Assembly (NCBI GenBank): GCA_030268105.1
Contig: BSDZ01000010.1
Span: 3,944,001-4,008,000, forward strand
DNA: 64,000 nucleotides
Direction: 5' to 3'
DNA from: Volvox africanus
Lineage: Eukaryota > Chlorophyta > Chlorophyceae > Chlamydomonadales > Volvocaceae
The translations under genes were made by a program, and so were the position numbers. Shown piece by piece: positions 35,601 to 48,895 of this stretch. Position 1 is the first letter of the stretch, and every line of letters starts with the position of its first letter. The notes under the pieces were generated by a model. That model saw only the letters and a program-made list of their open reading frames with translations. It searched no databases and was not told where the DNA came from.

Positions 35601-36395
35601 CCGGGCCTTTTACGGGCACGGACGTGTAACGCAACTTGCTTAGCGCACATAGAGGCACAATGTGCTTGAAATTGCCAGAATCGCGGCCGCCACGCATGCG
35701 CCTTTATCTAAAGCTTCGCAGGAGCCATTTAAGAACACAATTCACTGGAGCGTTTGGAAGTGGGGTTGAGGTGCAACTTCACCCAGACGCGTGCATGTGG
35801 CCATGCGTGAAAAGCAAAGCACACTGGAGATGGAGGCGCAGGAGCATAAGCTGCACCAGTAGTGCAATCGCCGAACCGTCTCAGGTTCCCCGTTCGGATG
35901 GCAGCGCGACCGACTAAGCAATGGAGAGTAGCTGAGCCTGACAATAGGTAAAGATACGTGCATACCTCGCCATAAACGGTGGCATCAATTGCCAGACTTA
36001 CGCGGCCGCACGAAACACAGGCCCTTTACCTGGTCGCTATCCCAGCAGTATACGCAGCTGCACGACGCGCCTCCGCAAGACGTCTATCTTCTACCTCGGG
36101 TACCTTCTCGGGTACCAACCACCTTCCAGCTGCCGCATCAGGTGCAACCCGCAGCGGAGCCGTTACAGCACCGCATGGCGTCCCGCCGCATGCCTCACTA
36201 TTTAAACTTTGGAGCTTGCTGAAAGATGCTCAGGCACCCTCAAGACAGCGGCTGACCGCCCGCCAGTGAGCCATTCAGGCTTAAGTGGAGGCTACTACCA
36301 TACGGCTCGCAGCCCCCCCTGCAATTATTGCTACTTCCACTATGATCCACGCGATATGACTGCCTAACATCCCCCGTCAGCTCGTCAACCCATGC
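32639..36395 (+). other. Unresolved region with exon-like segments
   Basis: Between convergent thioredoxin and starch synthase genes. Best + strand candidates: 33668-33792 (GLHIVGNETLLCSTGRFAFV, then SMRRHFSSQRGKDLLAR, with a GTAAAG donor) and 36049-36141 (YTQLHDAPPQDVYLLPRVPS, ending FQLPHQ at a GTGCAA donor). They could be parts of one or two small genes. No family was recognised and most of 34-35.6 kb looks empty. Confidence 0.3.
32892..32926. repeat. (GAGGT)n minisatellite
   Basis: Several GAGGT pentamers in a row with flanking variants, just downstream of the thioredoxin gene. Confidence 0.8.
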
Positions 36396-39300
36396 CTACG
36401 ACTTAAGGGCCGAGAAATATAGTTCAATATAGTCAATAGCGGGGCGGTTCCAGCTCCAGTCTTGCTCCATAACGCGCTTCTGCAGACTGTGGAACCAGGC
36501 GCGGTCGTTATACCAGGCGTCAATGGCACGGTTCAGCGCGTAATCTAGCGCACCACCATCAGTACCCTGTAACGTGGGTACAGCACGGGAAGTAGGAATA
36601 GGGCGCTCCTGAACAATTTGTTAGGATAGCACACGAATGCATGGTTTCGTGGCCATCGTCACCGTGGCAAGCTGGCGTATCGGCGACCTTCAATATGGGA
36701 GAAGAGTTCGAGGCACAGGGGAATGGATGCCGCAACACATTTCGTAACGGTAACCCTCTCTGCCTGAGGGTGCGGGTGCACTGGTACGCCGAAGCAGGGC
36801 CTGAGAATGATAGGTAAACGGATTCATGCGCATCTTCATACGTTTGCATCAATATGTTTGCGCTAGTCGGGAATCGACCTCAGGACGTTTAGTTAGTCTT
36901 AGCATTCGCACCACTGAAATACTGGGCACAACAAGCACTGCACGGCGTAGTTATACCCCATCTCCAGGCGCGCAATGAACATGTGTCGGTTGTGCACCTG
37001 TCGGCTGTTTTGGCACAATCTCACCGAGAAGGCAAAACCGTTGGTGGCGTCGATTCCATCCCGCTTCCAGTCCGAAGAGCCGTACAGCTCCCAAGCAGCG
37101 CGCTCCTTGTCAAAGTCCACGTCGAATACCGTATCGCGCAGGCCTCCCGTGTGGCGGACTACTGGCACAGCACCGTAGCGCATTGCAATCATCTGCGAGA
37201 CGGCCCGAACGTGCATGGACGGGAGTTGATTGGCTGTGGTGGGGCAACGACTAAAAATCTCCCACCGCATGCAAGAGGTGCTGTGAGGTTCAGCAGCACT
37301 GCCCTGGCGAAACCTGTCATCGGAGGACGAGCCCGGGTGAATGGTGCCCGCAACCGTATGATCAACAATCCGCAGCCGCAGCGGTCAAATTGGATATTCG
37401 CATAGCCATCAGGACTTTCGAATAGTCCGCTGATCCTATCGTGACCTGGAAACTGTGACGCACTGATTCTTTTTCAGGCCTCTCTGTAATTACTTCTTCA
37501 ATCAACTTAGATATTTTTTGCTTTGCCACTTACACGTCATACACCCCCCACCTGTGTCAGTCCGCATGGCTCAAACATTGATGGCACCACAACCATATCT
37601 GCCGCCGCATAGATGAGATGGCTGAGGGGCTCATCGTACTTGAAACAGAAGGCCGCATCCTGGCCACCCATCTGGGACGCCAGCGCGTCGAAGTCAGCCT
37701 GAACCCGCGGATCGGGCGCTGACCCCAGCAGAACGAACTGGCCGCCGCGGTCCAGGGCCCGGTAGGCGGCGTGTTTGATGAGCGGCACGCCTTTCTGGCC
37801 GGTCAGACGAGAAACGACCGCAACAATAAATTTGTCATTCCAGCCGTTAAGGCCCAGTCGCTGCCGCAGTGCCTGTGGAAAGTATGGGCACGCTGGATAT
37901 AGTGAGGCAAACAGCAAGCGTGCGATTCCGAAACTGGGAGGATGCAGAAAGTCACGAACAGAACGCGGTGACTAGATAAAGGCTGCGAGGTGCCAATGCA
38001 TTTGCTGATTCTGGCAACAGACAGTGTTGTGCGGCGCGCATGCAGAACATGGGCATGAATTTTCTCGACTCCACTCTGGTAAGAAAACATTTGAGAATGA
38101 GAATCGAGAATAAGACAGGGCCACGAACAGGAGCCCCTCGGGCAGAACAAACCAAGCTGACATGGAAGCAGCAGGGCGATGCAAGAAGCGACGAGAAGGA
38201 CAGAAGAAAGAAAAGATATTAGGACTGTCAGCCAGTGTGACTATATGGGATACACCTACGCAGCCAGCCAGTAAAGATCTCCCGAGACACCTACGCAGGT
38301 ACGTACACAAAGCGCCTTTCAGCCAGTCGCCCATCTACCCACTTGGCGCGCCGCCTTCTTGCCCTCGACCACCGTCCCCGCGTCGTAGCACATGGGCAGG
38401 AACTGGTTGTCCTCAGGGCTCCACAACTCGGGGTCGATGCCGTTTCGGATGCCCATGAACTTATGCGCGTGCGGGCCGATGACGGGTTGGCCGCCGACCT
38501 GTGGGCCGGTAGGGGTGGGATGGAGAGGATTTGTGATTTGTTGGGACATTGGCATTCCAAGCCAGGATTGTTAGGACAGCAACAAACGGATCGCTCTCAT
38601 CCGTATTCCAACGTGCACGTGTTTACCGTCCTTCACCGTCCATGATCTCTATCCTAAATGCATTACAGTTCCTACAGGAGGCCAACAAGGGCATCCACGT
38701 CATCCCCCCAAAGCCACCATTCAGACATTCCAAACCCCCTTGGCCTACCTCGAACGCGTACGTGGGCGACACAGTGGTAAACTTTTGACACGCGTGCGCT
38801 GCTTCGCCGATTTTCTTCTGGCCATAGTTCAGGTTGTGGATGGTGAACACAACGCGTGGCTTGTACAGACCATACGGATGGTAGTCGGCCCAGTAAGATT
38901 GCGCCACGTGCGCCGTAGACCAGTCGTGGCAGTGCAGGATGTCCGGCTGGCGGCCCGTCTTGAGAAGGAACTCCAGGGCAGCCTTGCAGAAGAAGTCGAA
39001 CCGCACCTCATCATCGTACCTGTCATACGAAATGAACATGATAGGAAAGGAAAGGAACATGTGCGCGGGCGCATAGGTTAACCCAACCTCACACCCTCGG
39101 GAAGCATCGACGCGAGCCCACAGTACTGCATCTGCTTCCCAGTCGGTTGCCGCCCAGGTATTCGTCTCTCTGGCCAACAGCATCCATCCGTATAATATGC
39201 GGGATATATAGGATATATAATAAAACCCCACCACCACCCCAACTACAAGGCGTGACCGTTTCCCAAAGCACACCCCTACACACCAACGGGCCACCCGCAC

Positions 39301-42300
39301 ACATAATTGAGAACCCCCCTATTGTACGGACCTGGACCTACCATCCATTGCCCCTGTCTTTCCGGGACGCCCTGGGCCCACCCAACCCCTCACCGACTCC
39401 GTCAAGCTGTTTCCCCTCCCTAGTCGGCATGTTGCCTTCATTTCCCTTATTTCTATCGGTTCCGACCTGCCGTATACGGTAGGCGTAGCGAAGAAGCCGT
39501 TCCTGGGCTCAATGAAGAACACCCGGACGTTCTCCACGACAGCGGTGGTCACGTAAATGCGGGTTCCGCCCCAGTCAAACTCGGTCTCGTAGCGCATCTG
39601 ATCTTTGACGACGGGCGAGTGCAGGAAAAAGTCGTATCGCGGAAGCACCACCTCCACTGTGTGGCCCTGCTCCTTGACGGCGCGACCCAGCGCGGTCACA
39701 ACATCACCCAGGCCTCCCACCTGAAGGGAGGGAAAGGATCACTTATAATATCACGCAAATACGCGCAGAGATCCAACAACTGTATGCCATTTGCACGAGA
39801 TGCAAATCTGGGTAAACCAGGGAGCCCTATGGAAGGGCGTCAATGGAAGGGAGCAGGCAACAGGATACCACTAGTGAATACGTGGATACATCATCCTACA
39901 ACTACCCACCAAAATTCAAACATTGAATACCCTGCACATACATGAAAAAAGTCGCACATAAAAGCAGGCCATGCGGTACAAGGCGATGCAGCAAGAAGTA
40001 ACCTCGGGTTCGGATAATATGGAATCAGAAATTGCTGAAATGGCGTCAGGGGATGAACTTTTGTGGTCAACGCCCCCCATTCTACACTTCACCATAGCTA
40101 AACGCCCTGAGCCTACCCTTTCGAAAGCAAGAATCAGTGGCCCCTTTTCACTTTTACCTACATCACGCCAAAATACTGGATGCCTACCTTGGCAATGGGC
40201 GCCATCTCCACTGAGATGTGGCACACGTATAGCGGAGGCTCGCGTATGGGGCTACCCTCCACCGGCAGGTGATAATCAAAACCTCCGCGATTATCGTAAG
40301 TGCCATCTCCTCCCGGCACGTCCGCAAATACGAAGTCCATCTTATAGGCGTCCTTAGGAACTGACAAGGTGGCCTGATGGCGGATAGGAGGTGACGGTGT
40401 CAAGAAGGGTTTTCTGAGCGCACTCATAGAAAGAAGCTAGGAGGACCGTGACCGTGACCGTGACACAGCGTGAGGTTCCTGGTATGAGCAGCCGGAGATG
40501 CAGCACGAGATGTCCGTGATCGTGACCTCAATGAGGTCGCGCCCGCTTCGGGAGAGAGCTCAGGAGGGGGGAGACGAATATGACACGTGATAGCGATGAT
40601 GCAGATGCTGCTGTAATGACTAACCGCGATGGTGGAGGCGATGTGTAGCTCCATCCAAGGTAGGGAAGGTGAAAAAATTAGGGGGAAGAAAGAAAAAGAC
40701 CCATGTATGGGCAGGGAAGATGTGCGCGAGAGAGGGTGAGGCGCATCAAGCATATCTCAGCAAGAAATAAGCTAAAGGAAAAGAATGGGTACGTCCACGA
40801 CAGGAGGAGAGGCAAGGAGAGCGCGAATTCAACTAATTACGAGCGCCATTAAAAAGGGGCACGCAGTGCTGCTTCGGCTCGCAAAGGGGTCTGACCTGAG
40901 TCTTGAGCTTGGCACGCCGTGATGCGCTTCGATGGGGCAACTGTGATCAAACACCTGTGCTCCGTTTCTATCAGAACCATTAAGCCAACACATGGCCAAT
41001 TATGCCCATCACTCCTTCCTGACCCACCTGCCAGTGCTCGCCGCCCTCCACTGGTGGGTGCATAGCAATGGGTCCAAAATGGCGCTTATGAGTCCAGCGG
41101 TTCCAGCCGCCCATGAGGTAGATCTGCTGGCGTCCGTTAAGCGGCGTGTCGCGCGGGTTGTAGAACACTGTAACCTCGCTGCCCGCGGTGACCACCTCGG
41201 GGCTGGTGAACAGCACGTGGCGCACCTTGCGCCGCTCCACAGCCTTAACGAAGTCCTGCGACAGGGAGGCGGTTTTAGGGCTCAAACTTGAAATCAGGTA
41301 AACAGGTTCTGCCAGCGAGGAGCGGTGGGGAGAATCCTAAAAAAAGAACAAAGCAAGTCACCAGCAAGAATTGCGCAGCGGCGAAGCACTAGAAGACACG
41401 TTAATCGTTTATTGCTCACGAAAGGGCATTTCAGCATGCCTGGGAGGGTTGCAGCTCTCGCGTTGATAACGTTCTCGGAGACGTAACCAAGGGTTATATT
41501 ACAAAGCCATGCACTTCTCCACAGAATGCAGCTGCAGTAAAGCCACCCTACACATTCTCGCACCCATTGATACCGTCTCACTTGTGCCGCCTTCTTCTTC
41601 TCTTCAGCGCGACGCGTCTTCTCCTCCATGACGCGCTGCCCTGCAAGGCGCCGCTCGTACTCGCGCGTCCTCAGGTCCTCTGCCACCTGGTCGGCCCAGG
41701 CGTCCAGCGTCAGCCCCGGCGGCAGGCCCACCTTGATCTTGTAATCCTGGCTGCCGTTATTGTCCTGAGGACCGTATGGGACACAACCATCGGGACATGA
41801 GTGGCGCATAGGGTGTCGTAACGTGACGGACGCTAAGTTCCGACGCCAAGCGACACCCAGGATTCAGCTGCGCTATCGCAACCTGTATACTTGTACAGGG
41901 CACACCGCACGCTTATCGTTCCTGCACTCTCCAACGACCGGACTGCGCAGACCGCGAAGCAACAGTTGATGAAGCCCCTAACTAAAGCCCCACCCGATGC
42001 CGTCGTAGTATGGAACACCAATAGCCAAATGATGCTCGTGAGTCGGCGAAGCGCGTGCTTTCTAAGACGGTTCAGAGGAAAGCTAGGGCCTCCTACGGCT
42101 TAACCTCCGGCTTATGGATCAGTGCATTTGCCGACGCACCACGAATTGAAGCAACCCTGGCATGTACATTGCGATGTCGCCCCTGCCATAGGACACAAGG
42201 TAGCTGTTCGGGCCACCACAGCGGCCTACCACGGGGAACACCTAGCCACCCACCCTTTCGATTGCCCGGAAACAGTTTCCCCCGCCCAACTACCCCTAAA

Positions 42301-45300
42301 CAAACGGATCACTCCCCTACATCCTCCCTTACATAGTGCTCGTAGTATTTGAGTACGAAGTTCATTGCCGCTGCCTCCCTGGGCAGAGCGACTTCCGTTT
42401 CAAACCAGTCCTCCTGCAATATGTGAAATGCCCCGCCAGCAGCGTGAATATTGCGGAGAGGGGCGGGAAGTACGAAAATACAAGGTGCAGTCGAGATAGG
42501 GCCCGAGCTTACAGCATGCTGTGGTCAGTTGGAGCGGACGAATAGAGGAGTACTTAGGGTTTTAGGCCCTAAAACCTACGGATCATGGATCATGAACTCC
42601 AGGCGCCAAATATGATGATGTCGGCCAAACGGGTAGAACAACGTGATATCTCAACCTAACGGACGGGACCACGCCCGACAAGCTGCATCCTTAGCGCCTT
42701 CGCACTGGTTGACGGATTTATGGGTAAAGCTATATGTTTACAGCTAGCCACGCCAGCTGCACAGCCATCCATAGAATCTACCGGCGCTACCTCTCGCTAA
42801 AACTGAGCCATTTCATCGCCTCGATCTTGGCAATAACTCATGCCTTAAATGGCCATGTACATCGGTGGGCTTCCCAGAGATCCTTCAAACTTACCGCATC
42901 AGTAGCCGATGATGCGGACGGGGGCGGCACGCGCGTCATGTTCGCCTTGCCGCTGTTCTGCCAGCCGTTGAAGCCGTACAGAAGCGTGACAGTCTGGCCT
43001 TCGGGGATTGGGAACTTGCCGAACGGACCCGACAAGCGATTGTACTGAATCTTGACCTTGCCGCCCGCCACGGGGGTGGTGGGTAGGATGCGATACACAG
43101 GGGTGCCCTCGCGGAACAACACAGTTAAGGCGCCGTCCTGGAGCCGGCTAATGCTGTTCTTCAAGTCTGCGGGAGTCGGTGGCGGGGTAAGAACGGATTA
43201 ACAGCAGTAGACGTGGACTGAGATTTGGGGAGGCGGGCGACTCGCGGGAAATATCGGGTTACAGAGGAAACGCACATGGAAGTATAGGACGGCTGCTGCA
43301 AGACCTAATGAATAATACGAAAGTCAGCTGGAAGTCGGATAGATGAATTTACCGCATCCGGTGTAAAGAAATCCGACGGGCGCCACGTACCGCCGTCGTG
43401 CTTACAGCTGTCTGACACGCTCTTGGCTGATTCTCCTTGCAGTTTGTACGATGGATTGATGACGGGACGACGGCACACTACTGACAGTCGCCGCCCTTAC
43501 TAAAAGCCGTGAACATCACCCCCTCGCGTCAGGGCCCTTGCTTGAGAGGCTTTTCCCTTGCTTGTGGGACTAACGGAAAATGGTCCAGACGGTATGACAC
43601 AACACAACAAGCGCAAGATGCAGGGGTTGAGGCCCCCTTTTCCAGCGCGGCCCCGCACCGTCCGCCTTGTGCCTGCCGAAGTCCTTGGCCTGCTGCGCCA
43701 TTAGCTCCACCGCCTGGCGCTTCGCCTCCGCAGCAGCCAGGGCCTCAGCCTCCTGCGGCGGGCAAGGCCAACGGGCAATACATACGCGCTGCGACTGGCA
43801 TTGCTACCGGCAAAGTCCGGCACGATGAGACCATCCTTGTTTTCTTGTCACTGCTGAAGTCACGTTCCCAGGCCCCCCCATCCAGATACGGGAAGCCTTC
43901 CCTGTGTTGAGCTCCAGCCTAAAAGCTTGATCGCACGCGCAAACATCTTTGGGCAAACGTAAGCTGAGAACTATCCTGCCGCGCCGCTACAGTTGACTAC
44001 CGTCAGAGCATAACGGATCTGGGCCCCGTTCCACCCCAAACGGCATGCCCACCTTTCGTGCGATCTCTTTGGCCACTGCACGCTCCGCCGCAGTGTCAAT
44101 CCACACATCGTATGTGATGCCAGCCTCCACTCCATACGTGAAATCCATACCGTTGTTGTTCTCATACGCGCCATTGTTGTCATGCAGGATGAAATTGACT
44201 TCAAACGTTTCCTCGGGTACCTGTCCGGTGGGGAAAATTTTCGCAGGATGTGACCATCCAGTAAAGATGGGAGTAAAGCGACTTTAGGCAGGCTTTAGGA
44301 ACATTCTTTGTGGCATTCAAATGCCTCGTCAAGACATGCAACGTACGTGGACCGTGGAATCGCCTTTTGCCCGTGAATCTTTCCCACCTGCAGGGTGCAG
44401 CTCCAAAAATCCATCGTGCCGTTTTTGGGTAGTGAGGCGGGGGACAAGTCGACTCGGTTGCCCGTCTCCGGCATCAGCTCCCACTGGTTGAAGCCGTACT
44501 GAAGAACGATATGCGGGCGGTGCCTGAGCGTTCCACCAAGAGGAGCAAGGGAAAGGGGATTATTGATGCGAAGAGCTAAACACACGGGAATAAAGAGCAG
44601 TTCGCTCCTCAACTTGCAGGTAAGCGGTGAAAGGGTTCTGTACGTATGGGTATGGGAAATCGATGCGGACAGTTGCATGTCGGTGGCAGTGCAGCATGTC
44701 ACGTGATTCACTTGAAAACGTGCAGGTGGTGGTGGAACCTCAAAAGACAACCTCAACATGTGACATACCATACTCGAAAGTTTCCTATATAGACCCTTCG
44801 ACTCCAATCCAACCTCCCCTCCTCATTCTACCCGTTACCGCCATAGATGCCTTCTCCACCACGCAAGCACCCCATCCCTGACCTGAGCTTGTCGCTCTGA
44901 TTGCGGTTGAAGTAGAGTTTCATAGGCGCTCCCGCCACGGGCTTCTCAGGCACCGTGATGATCATCCAGTGCTCCCGACCTGCCACCAGTGCGGCTGGGT
45001 CGTGTGACTCCACCTCGGCAGCCGCCGCTGCGCGCAAGGCCGCTTTGCGCGCCTCCTCCGAAGCCAAGTCCTGCTTGCGATTTGCCACCTCACGTGCGTC
45101 CAGCAGCTGTGCCTGCGCAGCGTTCACAACGCCACCGGGGCGGCGCTCGGATAGCAGCGCCTCGAAGCGGCTTGCGACGGCGGCATAGGGCTCGGTGCGG
45201 GTGGAGGCTGCCGGCACCTGCACAACGGCAGCACAGCGAGGCTGCAAGAATGGTCGCAATAGCATTCAAGACGAACCCGCAGCCCAGCCGACCAGGCACG

Positions 45301-48300
45301 AAGTACATCAAAGATTATCAGCGCGTGATGGGGCCAACAACAACAACAATTGTGGCAGCAGCGCAGCGCTGCAGATAATGTCAAGGTTAAGTAGACAATG
45401 GGAGCATCCCGGAAAGCAACCCCGGTAGGTGACCCACAGCAGAGTGATTGCAGACGGAAGCACAGCACAGCATGCATCATCGCTTGTCGAAAACGCAAGT
45501 TCACGTCATGATACAGTAATGAGCAGCGGCAGCAGTAGTAGCAGCAGCAGAAGGAGCACCCCAACGCCAACGTAACCGGGCACAGCCACGCGCGCGCCAT
45601 GGGGACAGATCGGAAAAATTGTGCTGAGCGCCGGGGGGAACACTGGCCAGGTGTATGCATCTGTAGTGCTTGTTGAGGAGCTTGTTTGAACAGCCAATAT
45701 GTATAAATTCACCCAGAGAAGATTGCAAGCAAGCCGCAGCCGCTGCGCTGCCACCAGAGCTAGCCTCACACAGACCCTGCTTCGATTGCAGACGACGAAA
45801 TTACGACCCCTAACAAAAGCACAACTTACCCCCCAAAACTAACTACTCTCCGCATGTCTAGGTTCGTTCTTTCAGCTGGCGCGGCAGTTACCCTCCTGTT
45901 GCCCTTAAACAGGCACCACGACACTCATCTCCAGCCCCCTGCTGGGATAGCCCTTTTTTCCTGTGTTCCCACCTGCTGGTCCAGGCTTTTGCCCGCGTGC
46001 TGCTGCGTGTGCTCGTGGCCTTGGTCCTCGTCCTCCAGCGTGGCATCCAGCTCCACGGACATGGAGGCCATATCCCGAGCGTACTCGCGAGAGCTCACCG
46101 CGAAACCTCGTGTTGAAGACGAGCCGCTGGCCCCGTTTACCACACTGTTGCTGGTGTCCGCGGATGCAGGCGCCGTGGGGGCAGCAGTTGGGGCCAATCC
46201 TGGGGGCTCCGCCACTAGCACTGAGGCGCCGTAACTCCTGCGGGATAAGCAGTTGCGAGGAGGCGGCATGGAGGCCACACGTTTGTTCGGAGTAGCCAAG
46301 CATTGGGATTACAGACACCAAAATCTTTATTCGCAGAAATGACTGAGAACAGCCGCGGACCATGCCACAGACCATGCGCCAAAAAAGACAGCCGACGGTG
46401 CACAACACTTTTTCCCTCCCATCTCTGAGTCATGTTTTGCTAATACACGAAGTGTGTCCCAGCAACGGCAAAGCAAACAGCACAATGCTGAGTCGATGAT
46501 TCAAAACGTTCTTGCACGCAGCGCCGTCACCAAATAGGTCAAACATACGACCTCAACACTTTGCATTTCAAAGCTTTCACATTTGAAGGTACACATGCCC
46601 CACCCGCCCTCTTGCCTGCCGCTGTAGCCGAAAGTGCCGCTGCCTCCAGCGGAAACAGTTGCAGTTGCAACAGCCCCCAGGCGGCCTCCTGCGCTGCGGG
46701 CGGCAGCCCCCGAAGAGATGGGCGAAGTAGCTTGCGCCTGTTATGGAGCGAGGAGACATTTTGAACATAATGCAAAGTGGGTATTAACTTGGCCCTCACA
46801 GCACAACGTTACTGAACACAGACTCCCATATCACGCAGAACATAGCAGATGGCAGAAAAAAGAGTATGAGCTGGCTCATTTCCAGGCAGCACGTTTTAAC
46901 ACTACCTGACGCTATGCTGTCAGTAAGTTTGAGTCTGTCGATGGAAAGGGCACGACCGGCCTTATGCCACCAGTTACCACCCGCCTGGCGCTGACCGGGG
47001 AGTACCGAAATCCGACAGAAACTGGTCAGGCTGCATACTGCATTGCGCTTCATGCACCCTCCTCAATGCTCGTTGCGTGGTGCCCGCCCCAGACCAGTCA
47101 GTGCTGCAGCAACATGCGTAGTGCTGTTGCAAGGGTATGTCCCACTCTGCGTCCTGAAACTGAAACCCTATGCTAACATTTTTCCGCACGCCCGAACACA
47201 GGCGGCTATGGCTTTATGTCAGAGCAGCCGACTGAAAACCAGGCCCTCCGGCCAGGGTCTAGTGCCTGCTAATCTTCCCGCCACCCTTGTGCGCCTAGAA
47301 AGTACGACCTGCTTGAAAGCTGTATCCACCGCTACCCCCGCCTGTTCCGCCTGCTTTGCCAGGTTACTGTATTCTTTGGTGAAGTGATCCAGCTGCTGGG
47401 GGGACATCTGTTTCGCACTGCTAGTAACCACCTACAGGGGCAGTTGGAAATTTAAACCCAGGAAGAAAAAGGAATTGGGGTCATGTAATAATCGCCAGGC
47501 CGGCAGCATGAAGGCGAGGAAGGGTTACGTCCTGAACGTCTTTCCAGGGGCCATGCCCAGGGAAAAATCGCAATTGAAGGCCCTAAGTGACTTTAAATTG
47601 GCGTCAAACATGAGCTTATGTGGTCTTGTTTACCGGGTGCAGTGACTCTTTCTTAGCAGGAACGGTGGACAGTGGTCCCCACCGTGCCTGCCAACCTCTG
47701 GTTGTGACATCGCCCGTACCTGACGCAGTTTATGGTTTTCTTCAAGCAAGCGGCGAAGCTCAGCCTGCTCTTCTGTTGTCATGTATGATTCCGCCTGGAG
47801 GACGGACGGAAAGTCGACATGTGAAGTTGCCTGGAATAGTTGAGGTTAACGTGCGGATTTCATGCAGCATGGAAAATTGTTGGGCCGAAGGTTAAGAAAC
47901 ATAATGCCCCAACAAGATGATGGACAATAATGGAGTACAAGGAAGAAACGCGTAAACCGCATAAACTCGGCCCACATAAACATTTGTACCAGGCTGTGTG
48001 TTACACAGAAAGCGTGGGAGACGACTTAATATACCAAAGGGTTCTTCATGAAATCCGACAAAAGGCGAAAGGCCGTAATCGCCGGAGGAGTTAACGATCG
48101 TTCACCCGCATCGGTGCACGCAACACCCTTGCAGACAATCCCTATTCCTCCCACCACCTCAATAATTACCTGATTCAGAAGCTCCAGATCCTCCTTCCGA
48201 AGAGCCTTCAGACCTGGCACCTGGGAGTGGCGAGCCCCACATGATCCCCTTCTGCTGGAGAACCCGTCCCCACCTGCAAATGCAGACCCATAACAACATT

Positions 48301-48463
48301 TCAAGGGTCTGAACAAAGTTATACAGTGTCAGACCTGTATGAAGGCATTGGACGCAACATTAGACCAGCCCAGGCCCAAGAGACTTTCGCGCTTACCCTT
48401 CCGAACAGTTCGGTGTGTACTAACACCGCCTGCCAGCCCCATGCGCCCCATCGAAGACGCCAT
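36396..48463 (-). CDS. Starch synthase III (3 CBM53 + GT5), 21 exons
   Basis: Exons: 48397-48463, 48170-48273, 47720-47794, 47309-47431, 46616-46737, 45973-46237, 44883-45217, 44388-44523, 44053-44220, 43659-43752, 42895-43166, 42333-42413, 41582-41764, 41028-41255, 40188-40373, 39467-39720, 38749-39019, 38343-38498, 37552-37872, 37025-37192 and 36396-36566; phases close throughout, about 1259 aa. It elongates starch glucans from ADP-glucose in the plastid. Transit peptide at MASSMGRMGLAGG; coiled-coil stretches at 42-123. Three CBM53 modules lie near 337-465, 515-640 and 690-795 (QYGFNQW, LYGFNGW, LMGGWNRW; NNGMDF, DNNGSQDY, DNRGGFDY). The GT5 domain has K813-VGGLGD split by an intron, LHCHDWSTAHVAQ, FEPCGLTQ and RHTGGLRD. 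The 46616 splice would be GC-AG; 46595 is an alternative GT site in the same phase. Confidence 0.97.
42554..42577. repeat. Telomere-like inverted repeat in SSIII intron
   Basis: TTAGGGTTTTAGGCCCTAAA followed by ACCT: a head-to-head pair of TTTTAGGG-like units, the telomere repeat of many volvocalean algae, within intron 42414-42894. Confidence 0.55.
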
Positions 48464-48895
48464 AGCAACGAGCGCTTGCTATGTCGGGGCTGGGCGCAAA
48501 GACGCGACTTTGCAACGAGGGTTCTCGGTAGCCTTATCCAACTGGGGACCTCCAGCGGTGCTTGGAAACTACACGGCTACGATGAAATTCAATGACGCCT
48601 GCACTCACTAAAAGTTGTAGATCAGTAATCCGATCAGCATCAAAGTCTGGGCACAGCGACCACCATGACCGTCCAAACGCGGAGCCGTACGTGCACAAGA
48701 TTCTTAGCCGTTCTTGCATGACCTGAATTAATCACTTAACCGGGACATGTTCCATGTTCTCTCCTTATGTTAAGAACGATGGAGTGTTTCTTACCGTTAT
48801 CCTGCACTTGTTGTCTACAGAGGAGCCCCAAACGCCATTTAGCTTAGACGTCCTTGACAGTAAATTGTATCGAATCTCATTCTCTACTGTTTGAC
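48464..48895. promoter_or_regulatory. Divergent promoter, starch synthase III / BACK gene
   Basis: 432 bp between outward-facing start codons of two genes with good models; it must hold both 5' UTRs and promoters. No specific motif was identified. Confidence 0.4.

Noticed and set aside
35249..35650. 133-codon minus-strand Cys/Trp-rich frame
   Set aside because: Amino-acid composition is odd, there is no motif or splice support, and it lies in a region without other coding signal.
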